Part shown: in pieces, positions 41,739-48,386 of the stretch
Layout: each line of letters opens with the position of its first letter
How positions within the stretch are numbered: position 1 is the stretch's first letter
Source: Opitutaceae bacterium
GTDB lineage: Bacteria; Verrucomicrobiota; Verrucomicrobiia; Opitutales; Opitutaceae
Reading direction: 5' to 3'
Length of the DNA: 48,386 nt
Assembly (NCBI GenBank): GCA_014879845.1
Contig: JACSRI010000135.1
Location: 1-48,386 of the forward strand
The notes under the pieces: model-generated
Told to the model about the DNA's origin: nothing
The model's input: the letters and a program-made list of their open reading frames with translations, nothing else
Databases searched by the model: none
Made by a program: the position numbers and the translations under genes

Positions 41739-44198
41739 ATGCACCTGCTGTCCTCCCTCGGTCGTGACCTTCGCCAGGCCGTGCGCGGCCTCCTGCGCGA
41801 GAAAGGGTTCGCGACGACCGCACTGCTCACCCTCGCCCTCTGCCTCGCCGCCAACGTGGTGATCTTCACCGTCGTGCGCTCGGTCGTGCTGCGGCCGCTG
41901 CCGTTTCCCGATCCCGACCGGCTGGTCGTGGTCTACAACAGCTACCCGAAGGCCGGCGTGGAGCGCGCCGCGTGTTCATGGCCCAACTACTACGAGCGCA
42001 AGGGCGACGCGCTGCCGGGATTCGCGGCGGGCGCCGTGGTGCGCGGCGGCGCGGTCAATGTCGGCGACTCCACCGGCCCGAGCCGCCTGCCCGTGCTCGA
42101 GGCGGCGCCGGAGTTTCTCGACGTGCTCGGGGTCAAGCTCGCCATGGGCCGGTTCTTCCAGACGGGCGAGGAACTCTACGGAAAGAACCAGCTCGTGGTG
42201 CTGACGGACGCGTATTGGCGCACGCGGTTCAACGCCGATCCCGACGTGCTCGGGAAGACGATCTCGGTCAACGAGCAGACCTATGAGATCATCGGCGTGC
42301 TGCCGGCGGGCTTTCGGTATCTCTCCGAACGCTTTGAGTTCCTCGTGCCGATCGCGCATGGCGAAGACGACGCGACGCCGCAGAACCGCCACTCGAACAA
42401 CATGGAGTACATCGCGCGCCTGCGCCCGGGCGTGTCGCTCGCCGTGGCGCAGCAGCAGGTCGACGCGCTCAACGCGCGGATGGTCGCGACCGATCCCTTC
42501 GCGCAGGTCGTCGAGGGCGCGGGCTTTCGCGCGCACGTCGCCGACCTGCACGCGGAGCACGTCTCCCAGATCCGCACGACCCTCCTGAGCCTGCAGGTGG
42601 GCGTGCTCTTCCTGCTCCTTATCGGCGTGGTCAATCTCGTGAACATCCTGCTCATCCGCGCGACCGCGCGTCACCGCGAACTCATCCTGCGCCAAGTCCT
42701 CGGCGCCGGCCGTGGGCATATCGCACTCCAGGTCGTGCTCGAGACGCTGCTGCTCACGTCGGCCGGTGCGGTGCTCGGGCTGGCGCTCGGCGCGGCCGGC
42801 CTGCGCACGCTCGCGGTGTTTGGCGCGGATCAGATGCCGCTGGGCGCGTCGATCGCCTTTGATGGCACCGTCGCGGCCGCCGCGATCGGCCTCGCGCTGG
42901 TGGTGGGGCTGCTCCTCGCCGCGCCCCTGGTGTGGTTCACCTTGCGCGGCCAGCTCGCCCCGGTGCTCAACTCCGAGTCGCGCGGGGGCACGACCACCCG
43001 GTCCACGCACCTGCTGCGCCACATCCTCATCGCCGTCCAGATCGCGGCCACCTTCGTGCTGCTCGCCAGCGCCGGCCTGCTCGGCATCAGCTTCGACAAG
43101 GTGCTGCGCGTGCAGCCCGGCTTCCAGCCCGACAAGCTGCTCACCGCGCAGGTCGTGCTGCCGTGGCAGAACTACCAGAAGGACGCCGACCGCTTCACCT
43201 TCACGCAGCGCCTGATCGAGGAACTACGCGCCTCGCCGGGCGTTGCCTCGGTTGGCCTGACCACCACGCTGCCGCTCTCCGGCAACAACAACCGCAACGG
43301 CATCTGGGTGAAGGGCCACGACCCCAAGCCCGGCGACACGATCCGCACGCACTACTCGCGCCTGGTGTCCGGCGATTTCTTCCAGGCCATGGGCCTGCCG
43401 CTGCGCGAGGGACGTTTCCTCAACGAGGGCGACGCGCGCGGCGAGGCCACTGTTTGCGTGATCGACGCGGACTTCGCCGACATCTACTGGCCCGGCCAGA
43501 GCGCCGTGGGGCAAATCGTCTACAACGGCCCGCCCGAGATCGAGGGAGTGAAGCCACTCACGATCGTCGGCGTGGTCGGCAACATGAAGCACAACAGCCT
43601 CTCCGACACGGAAAAGGCCGGCGCACTCTACATGCCCTACCGCGAGGACGCGGGCCCGTTCAACAGCTACGTCGTCGTGCGCACGATGCTCGCACCCGAG
43701 TCGGCCGGTCCGACCCTGCGCCAGGCCCTGGCGCGCGTCGACCCGCGCCTCCCGCTCGACGAACTCCAGACGATGGAGACGCGCATGGCCGAGACCCTCG
43801 TGACACGGCGCTCACCGATGATCCTCGCCTGGATCTTCTCGGGCGTCGCCCTCGGGCTCGCCGCGCTCGGCATCTACGGCGTGCTCGCGTATGCCGTCGC
43901 GCAACGCACGCGTGAGATCGGCGTGCGCATGGCGCTCGGCGCGCTGCCCGAGCAGGTGCTCGGGCAGTTCCTCGGCCTCGGCGGGCGCCTGCTCCTCGTC
44001 GGCACGGTAGTCGGCCTGGTCGGCGCGTATTTCGTCGGCCAGCTGATGAACTCGATGCTCTTCGAGATCTCCGCGTTCAACCCGCTGGTGCTCGGAGGCA
44101 CGACCGTCGTGCTTGCCCTCGTCGTGACGGTCGCCAGCTACCTTCCCGCGCGCCGCGCCGCGCACATCGCGCCGATCGAGGCGCTGCGGTCGGATTGA
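41739..44198 (+). CDS. Orphan MacB/FtsX-type ABC transporter permease
   Basis: 819 aa from the ATG at 41739. DLRQAVRGLLREKGFATTAL and the first helix begin a MacB-type periplasmic core domain (MacB_PCD, about 60-270), then three helices of the FtsX type; the same arrangement is repeated in the second half (PCD about 440-620, FtsX helices from 680). This doubled permease without an ATPase gene beside it is the architecture called ADOP (acidobacterial duplicated orphan permease), common in Acidobacteria and Verrucomicrobia. The closing motif RTREIGVRMALGA and IAPIEALRSD are typical. The exported substrate is unknown; macrolides, peptides or lipids are possible. No partner MacA-like gene is in the window. 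Confidence 0.88.
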   Translation: MHLLSSLGRDLRQAVRGLLREKGFATTALLTLALCLAANVVIFTVVRSVVLRPLPFPDPDRLVVVYNSYPKAGVERAACSWPNYYERKGDALPGFAAGAVVRGGAVNVGDSTGPSRLPVLEAAPEFLDVLGVKLAMGRFFQTGEELYGKNQLVVLTDAYWRTRFNADPDVLGKTISVNEQTYEIIGVLPAGFRYLSERFEFLVPIAHGEDDATPQNRHSNNMEYIARLRPGVSLAVAQQQVDALNARMVATDPFAQVVEGAGFRAHVADLHAEHVSQIRTTLLSLQVGVLFLLLIGVVNLVNILLIRATARHRELILRQVLGAGRGHIALQVVLETLLLTSAGAVLGLALGAAGLRTLAVFGADQMPLGASIAFDGTVAAAAIGLALVVGLLLAAPLVWFTLRGQLAPVLNSESRGGTTTRSTHLLRHILIAVQIAATFVLLASAGLLGISFDKVLRVQPGFQPDKLLTAQVVLPWQNYQKDADRFTFTQRLIEELRASPGVASVGLTTTLPLSGNNNRNGIWVKGHDPKPGDTIRTHYSRLVSGDFFQAMGLPLREGRFLNEGDARGEATVCVIDADFADIYWPGQSAVGQIVYNGPPEIEGVKPLTIVGVVGNMKHNSLSDTEKAGALYMPYREDAGPFNSYVVVRTMLAPESAGPTLRQALARVDPRLPLDELQTMETRMAETLVTRRSPMILAWIFSGVALGLAALGIYGVLAYAVAQRTREIGVRMALGALPEQVLGQFLGLGGRLLLVGTVVGLVGAYFVGQLMNSMLFEISAFNPLVLGGTTVVLALVVTVASYLPARRAAHIAPIEALRSD

Positions 44199-44377
44199 TT
44201 CCCGACCACGACCGGTCCTCGACGTATCCAACATGTCTGGGCCGATCGACCACCGACCGGCCCGCGATCACGACTTGAAACGAGATCGGGCGTGGGCCGT
44301 TCTAGCCGGCTTTCGCGTTCTGGCGGAACGACGCCGCTCCGCGGATGTCCGTCCGGCGCGAGCCAACACCACACTCC

Positions 44378-45166
44378 ATGAAGTCCCCTCTCGTTCTCCT
44401 CCTCCTCGCGACAGCGATCCTCGCGTCGTCCGCCCAGCTCCACGCGGGGCCGACGACGATCCGCCTCTACGAGATCTATGCCGTGCGAATCGTCGAAGAC
44501 AACGCCGGCATCCAAACGATCGAACGGGGCCGGCTCGACTCGCGCGGCGGATTCCACGTGGTCGAGCTCGCCGCGTTTGCCCCGGGCACGGTGGCTCCAC
44601 CCGAGGCGCTGAACCGGACGCTCATCACCACCCACACCTGGAACGCCTACGACATACTCGGCACCGAGGCGTTCGCGAATTTCGAGGTCACGGGCCCCGC
44701 CATCCCGATCGGAGGCCAGAGCTACTTCGGCGTCAGCGCATCGCCGGACGCGAAACTCGATCTCGGAGAGCTCGTGAACATCTCCACGCGCGCGACCGTC
44801 ACGCCGGGCGCCGATCCGGTCGTCGGCGGATTCGTCGTCACCGAGTTGCACCGGCGGGTCCTGATCCGCGGCATCGGCCCCGGGCTCGCCCGCCACGGCG
44901 TGGCCACGCCGCTTCCCGATCCGCACATCACGCTCTACCGACATGGATCGAACGAGGGTATCGCGGCCAACGACGATTGGAGCCAGCGCCCCGACGCCGA
45001 GGAGATCGCTCAGGTGTCCATGGCGATCGGCGCATTCTCGTTGTCTCCAGGATCCAAGGACGCCGCGTACCTGATCGAACTGTCGCCGGGCACCTACACG
45101 GTTCATCTCACAACCCATGGCGACACCGGTGGCACCGCCCTGCTCGAGATCTACGTGATTCCGTAG
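44378..45166 (+). CDS. Secreted hypothetical protein with Opitutaceae-type C-terminal domain
   Basis: 262 aa from the ATG at 44378, with a signal peptide (LVLLLLATAILASSAQLHA). The C-terminal half (LVNISTRATVTPG, GGFVVTELHRRVLIRGIGPG, DPHITLYRHGS, NDDWSQRP, AAYLIELSPGTYTVHL, ALLEIYVIP) matches a beta-sandwich domain that I recall at the ends of many large secreted Verrucomicrobia proteins, where it seems to aid surface attachment or secretion. Here it stands almost alone, after an N-terminal beta-rich segment. Function unknown. A GC-rich hairpin follows the stop codon. Confidence 0.65.
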   Translation: MKSPLVLLLLATAILASSAQLHAGPTTIRLYEIYAVRIVEDNAGIQTIERGRLDSRGGFHVVELAAFAPGTVAPPEALNRTLITTHTWNAYDILGTEAFANFEVTGPAIPIGGQSYFGVSASPDAKLDLGELVNISTRATVTPGADPVVGGFVVTELHRRVLIRGIGPGLARHGVATPLPDPHITLYRHGSNEGIAANDDWSQRPDAEEIAQVSMAIGAFSLSPGSKDAAYLIELSPGTYTVHLTTHGDTGGTALLEIYVIP

Positions 45167-45168
45167 GC

Positions 45169-45184
45169 CGCGCCGAGGGGCGCG
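45169..45184 (+). terminator. Hairpin after the secreted protein gene
   Basis: CGCGCC-GAGG-GGCGCG begins 3 bp after the stop codon. Stem of 6 GC pairs, 4-nt loop, no T-run; a terminator is plausible. The rest of the gap to 45400 holds nothing I recognise. Confidence 0.4.
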
Positions 45185-45400
45185 CGTCCGGCAGTGGTGA
45201 GTTTTGTCGTGGTCGTCGGTCGGTTCTGCGGTGTTGAGTGGCCCGAGGTCTCGCCATGCCATCCCCCGCCCATCGTCCACCAGCCTCACGCCATCCCCGA
45301 CGCATTCGGGACGCGACCGGGCGCCCCGGACCCGGCACGATAAAGGGATCCCTGCCCTGCCATCTCATCGGCGGCGGAAACTGATCGAAGTGTCCGCGCG

Positions 45401-46690
45401 ATGTCACCCGCAACCACACCTCGCGGCCTGCTCCTGCGACTCGCCCGCGCCGCGATCGAGTCCGCGGCGCCGGAGCGTTGCGTGCCACGTCATCTACCCG
45501 CGCCCCCGCAAGGCCGCACACTCGTGGTCGGCGCCGGCAAGGCGGCGGCGGCGATGGCACTCGCGGTCGAGTCGCACTGGCCCTCCGGAGCGCCGCTCGC
45601 CGGGCTCGTCGTGACCCGCAGCCTCCACGGCGCACCTTGCCGTCGCGTCGAGGTGGTCGAGGCCGCGCATCCCGTGCCCGACCGCGCCGGGATGGAGGCG
45701 GCCCAGCGTATCCATGACCTGGTCAGCGATCTCTCGGAGGATGATCTCGTGCTCGCGCTGATCTCGGGCGGCGGCTCGTCCCTGCTCGCGCTGCCCGCGC
45801 CCGGCCTGGCGCTCGCTGACAAGCAGCAGGTCAACCGTGCGCTGCTCCGTTGCGGCGCGTCGATCCACGAGATCAACACCGTGCGCAAGCACCTCTCCGC
45901 GATCAAGGGCGGACGCCTGGCGCTCGCATGCGCCCCGGCTCGTGTCGTGACGCTCGCGATCTCCGATGTGCCGGGCGACGATCCGTCCGTGATCGCCTCG
46001 GGGCCGACCGTGCCGGATCCGACGACGTTTGCGGACGCCCTCGCCATCCTCGACCGCTACGGGATCGCCGAGCCGCACGCCGCGATCGAGCATCTGCGCG
46101 CCGCGCGCGACGAGACGCCCAAACCCGGCTCCCTGGGAGTCTCCACGGCGGGCTTCCGGATCATCGCATGCGCACGCGACGCGCTCGCGGCAGCCGAGGC
46201 GCTGGCGCGCTCGCACGCAATCACCCCGCTGAACCTCGGCGACAGCCTCGAGGGCGAAGCCTCCCGCCTTGCGGAGGAGCATGCCGCACTCGCGCACCGC
46301 ATCGCGCGCGGCGAAGGACCGGTCGCACCACCGTGCGTGCTTGTCTCCGGCGGTGAGACCACCGTCACGGTGCGCGGTCGTGGCCGCGGCGGGCGCAACA
46401 CCGAGTATCTCCTCGCGCTCGCCTGCGCCCTCGAAGGCGCGGCCGGGATCCACGCGCTCGCCATCGACACCGACGGCATCGACGGCACCGAGGACAATGC
46501 CGGCGCCCACGTGGGGCCCGACACACTCGCCCGAGCCGCCACCCTCGGCCTCGACTCACGGTCCCTGCTCGCCGACAACGACAGCCACGGCTTTTTCGCC
46601 GCGCTGGACGACCTGATCATGACCGGCCCGACCCGCACGAATGTGAACGACTTTCGCGCCATCCTCATCACTGCGCCGCGAGCCCGATAG
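45401..46690 (+). CDS. Glycerate 2-kinase (MOFRL family)
   Basis: 429 aa. The type II glycerate kinase signature is present: TLVVGAGKAAAAMALAVE, EAAHPVPDRAGMEAAQRI, LALISGGGSSLLALPAPGL, INTVRKHLSAIKGGRLA, ISDVPGDDPSVIASGPTVPDP and, in the C-terminal MOFRL domain, LVSGGETTVTVRGRGRGGRNTEYLLALA and DTDGIDGTEDNAGAHV. It phosphorylates D-glycerate at C2 using ATP, linking glycolate, tartrate or sugar-acid breakdown to glycolysis. No other pathway gene is adjacent. The acetyltransferase gene begins 16 bp downstream, so they may be cotranscribed. Confidence 0.93.
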   Translation: MSPATTPRGLLLRLARAAIESAAPERCVPRHLPAPPQGRTLVVGAGKAAAAMALAVESHWPSGAPLAGLVVTRSLHGAPCRRVEVVEAAHPVPDRAGMEAAQRIHDLVSDLSEDDLVLALISGGGSSLLALPAPGLALADKQQVNRALLRCGASIHEINTVRKHLSAIKGGRLALACAPARVVTLAISDVPGDDPSVIASGPTVPDPTTFADALAILDRYGIAEPHAAIEHLRAARDETPKPGSLGVSTAGFRIIACARDALAAAEALARSHAITPLNLGDSLEGEASRLAEEHAALAHRIARGEGPVAPPCVLVSGGETTVTVRGRGRGGRNTEYLLALACALEGAAGIHALAIDTDGIDGTEDNAGAHVGPDTLARAATLGLDSRSLLADNDSHGFFAALDDLIMTGPTRTNVNDFRAILITAPRAR

Positions 46691-46706
46691 ACATCGGCGA
46701 CACATC

Positions 46707-47495
46707 ATGACCACCCCCGCCCTCGACCTCGACGCCTACTTCGCCCGGATCGGCTACCATGGCCCGCGCACGGCCACGCTGGATACACTCGCGGCCGTGC
46801 ACGAACGGCACGCGCAGACGATCCCGTTTGAGAATCTCGACGTCGTGCTCGGCCGGGCCATCCCCCTTGATCTGCCCGCCCTCGAGCGCAAACTCGTCCA
46901 CGAACGGCGCGGCGGATACTGCTTCGAGCAAAACACGCTGTTCGCCGCGGCGCTGCGCGCCCTGGGCTTTGCGGTCACGCCGCTGCTCGCGCGCGTGCGC
47001 TGGCAGGTGCCCGCGGGTGTCCCCACGCCGCAGACCCACATGGCGCTGCGCGTCGAGATCGACGGACGCCCCTGGCTCGCCGACGCCGGTTTTGGCGGCA
47101 ACGGCCTGATGGCGCCGCTGGCGCTGGACTCGACGAACGAGCAGCGCACGCGCCACGAACCACGCCGGCTCGTGCCGCATGGCCGCAACCTTCTCCAGCA
47201 GATCCAGATCGCGAATACGTGGACCGACGTCTACGTGCTCCACCTCGACGAGGCCTTCCCGATCGATTTCGAGGTCGCGAACTGGTTCACGAGCATGCAC
47301 CCGGCCTCGCGCTTCCGCCAGAACGTGATGGCGGCGCGTGCGGAGGGTGAGTTGCGCTACGCCCTGCTCAACCGCGACCTCACCGCGCGCCACCGCGACG
47401 GCACGGCCGAGAAACGCCAGATCGCCTCCCACAACGAATTGTTGGAGGTGCTTGTAAGCTTGAGTTTTTTGGCTTATTTTTTTTCTTGCCGGTGA
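46707..47495 (+). CDS. Arylamine N-acetyltransferase, 3' end replaced at a contig junction
   Basis: Frame of 262 aa; residues 1 to about 245 are a typical NAT. The catalytic triad is Cys72 (ERRGGYCFEQN), His111 (PQTHMALRVEIDG) and Asp126 (WLADAGFGG). NAT enzymes transfer acetyl groups from acetyl-CoA to aromatic amines and hydrazines, and related ones act in polyketide release. From about residue 243 the sequence changes: NELLEVLVSLSF and an aromatic tail do not look like a NAT C-terminus, and the codon use switches from GC-rich to AT-rich. The native end (perhaps 10-30 residues) is missing. Confidence 0.88.
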   Translation: MTTPALDLDAYFARIGYHGPRTATLDTLAAVHERHAQTIPFENLDVVLGRAIPLDLPALERKLVHERRGGYCFEQNTLFAAALRALGFAVTPLLARVRWQVPAGVPTPQTHMALRVEIDGRPWLADAGFGGNGLMAPLALDSTNEQRTRHEPRRLVPHGRNLLQQIQIANTWTDVYVLHLDEAFPIDFEVANWFTSMHPASRFRQNVMAARAEGELRYALLNRDLTARHRDGTAEKRQIASHNELLEVLVSLSFLAYFFSCR

Positions 47496-48354
47496 AAATA
47501 CCGAGCAATAAAAATACAATTCCTGCAATTACTAAGCCGATTAATAAACCTTTTGATTGGATGACGTTGGAAACACCCGACGAATCAAATTCTGGTAATT
47601 GTAGCTGTGAGAACCAGTTACGAATTTGATCGAATAGCCCAGATTTATTTTCTGACTCTGGTGATGTTTGGGTGATGGGAATGATTGTGGTAGGAGATGG
47701 TTCTAATACCGCGGATTCTGATGCTTCAGTGGTAGTGGGACTTACCTTGGGTGAGGGAGAGAGCGCAGGTGTGAACGATGGGTTGCCTATGCCTCCTTTC
47801 GGTTGAGAAGCTGTAGGGGTTGTACGCTTAACAGGTGGGGCAACGGAACATGATTGGCTAGTCGGGTTAGTTGCGAGGCGACAGCTACCGCTATAACAGC
47901 GCATATTAATGACACAGTCTCGATTGCTCGAGCAACTATCACCACAGTTATCTTGCATCAGTTGGTTTAAATCTGCATCGGGTGGGGTACAGCTCACGCT
48001 GGACACATTAGCTGCTTCACGGCAGCGGTTATACCAACAGGTTAAATCTCCTGCACACTCACTACTATCACTACAGTATTCATTGCAAGCAAAATTCAAC
48101 CCTTGATCTGGAATGCCTTGGCAATTTTCATTTGCAGGATTCGTTGCTAATCTGCAACGTTTACTTCCGCCAACATCATAACAACGCAAATTTGTGCTGC
48201 AGTTAGCGTTGCTCTCACAGCTTTGGTTGCAACCAACAATGGTGGTACCTCCAGTGCCACTCGTTGCAGTTGGCGTTGGTGTGGCAGACGGTCTCCCGGT
48301 TGGTGATGGTGTGGGAGGTGTCGGGCGTCTCGAGGATAGTGGAGACTGAACCCA
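47380..48354 (-). CDS. Cysteine-rich, Pro/Thr-rich surface protein with C-terminal membrane anchor (foreign, partial)
   Basis: Open on the minus strand from 48354; no credible start, and the first alternative start (TTG) is at 48189, so the N-terminus is missing. It has three similar cysteine modules (CNQSCESNANCSTNLRCY, CNEYCSDSSECAGDLTCWYN, CGDSCSSNRDCVINMRCYSG), each followed by CR-A-N and a short spacer. A Pro/Thr/Ser-rich linker follows, then an amphipathic stretch, a membrane helix (GLLIGLVIAGIVFLLLGIF) and a KKK tail, so it is anchored with the modules outside. The last ~20 codons, from about 47440 down, lie in Opitutales DNA and are not part of the real protein. The style matches Patescibacteria (Microgenomates) surface proteins. 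Function unknown. Confidence 0.6.
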   Translation of the reverse strand, partial: WVQSPLSSRRPTPPTPSPTGRPSATPTPTATSGTGGTTIVGCNQSCESNANCSTNLRCYDVGGSKRCRLATNPANENCQGIPDQGLNFACNEYCSDSSECAGDLTCWYNRCREAANVSSVSCTPPDADLNQLMQDNCGDSCSSNRDCVINMRCYSGSCRLATNPTSQSCSVAPPVKRTTPTASQPKGGIGNPSFTPALSPSPKVSPTTTEASESAVLEPSPTTIIPITQTSPESENKSGLFDQIRNWFSQLQLPEFDSSGVSNVIQSKGLLIGLVIAGIVFLLLGIFTGKKKNKPKNSSLQAPPTIRCGRRSGVSRPCRRGGAR

Positions 48355-48386
48355 TTACATCGACGATCCTGTCGATCAGCGCGGTG
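47440..48386. other. AT-rich foreign segment, probable chimeric contig end
   Basis: GC content falls abruptly from about 68% to roughly 42% near 47440-47455, in the middle of the acetyltransferase gene, and codon choice changes with it (TTA, CAA, ACA on the minus strand). No integrase, IS end or direct repeat marks the border. From about 48290 the composition rises again and the last ~90 bases read as a different, GC-richer frame. Confidence 0.7.

Noticed and set aside
46707-47495. The acetyltransferase frame as a naturally complete gene
   Set aside because: The last ~15 residues come from AT-rich foreign DNA and do not resemble a NAT C-terminus, so the apparent stop codon is accidental.
1-48386. 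CRISPR arrays, tRNA or rRNA genes, insertion sequences, replication origin
   Set aside because: No regularly spaced repeats, cloverleaf-like sequences, transposase genes or DnaA-box clusters were seen; the single DnaA-box-like site before nrdB does not make an origin.

Overview
The first ~47.4 kb look like one stretch of a high-GC (roughly 65-70%) bacterial chromosome, most likely Verrucomicrobiota, order Opitutales. Supporting features are the long sigma-70 proteins with a membrane tail, a class Ic ribonucleotide reductase of the type known from Chlamydiae (same superphylum), GC-rich intergenic stem-loops, a periplasmic molybdenum aldehyde oxidoreductase cluster, an orphan MacB/FtsX permease and many secreted glycan-active proteins. 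The assignment rests on gene content and recalled family features; no rRNA or tRNA gene is present to confirm it.

Layout. 1-3905: end of an FG-GAP/VCBS repeat protein, a coupled membrane-anchored FKBP isomerase, and an AmpG-like MFS carrier behind a hairpin-rich leader. 3906-9079: two tandem copies of a two-gene module. Each copy is a sigma-70 factor fused to a transmembrane segment and an extracytoplasmic domain, followed by a 4-nt-overlapping gene for a membrane protein with the same extracytoplasmic domain. Palindromes and a shared promoter-like motif lie upstream. 9063-20172 (minus strand): NCS1 nucleobase permease with a 56-aa coupled membrane protein, VOC protein, SpoU/TrmH methyltransferase, a porin / PstS-like protein / chemoreceptor operon, RlmM-like methyltransferase, a hypothetical membrane protein, RNase D and an HDAC-family deacetylase. 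20361-26206: XdhC chaperone and MocA-like cytidylyltransferase, facing a PaoABC-like oxidoreductase operon that ends in a coupled five-cysteine protein. 26525-31241: nrdB-nrdA with a regulatory leader. 31395-36643: acetylesterase-like hydrolase, lysine 2,3-aminomutase family enzyme and a large secreted GH-A glycosidase. 36676-41684: a probable nitrogen-compound catabolic cluster (RidA-like, formamidase, creatininase, a creatininase paralogue without metal ligands, divergent DUF3891 and amidohydrolase). 41739-47440: orphan ABC permease, a secreted protein, glycerate 2-kinase and arylamine N-acetyltransferase.

From about 47440 the DNA abruptly becomes AT-rich and encodes, on the other strand, a cysteine-rich, Pro/Thr-rich surface protein with a C-terminal membrane anchor, in the style of Patescibacteria (CPR) proteins. 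It cuts off the acetyltransferase mid-gene. The simplest explanation is a chimeric metagenome contig; recent transfer is the alternative. The last ~90 bases may be yet another source.

The strongest candidate for a poorly described system is the duplicated membrane-tethered sigma module at 4061-9079. Next are the Leu at the radical site of NrdB and the creatininase pair.
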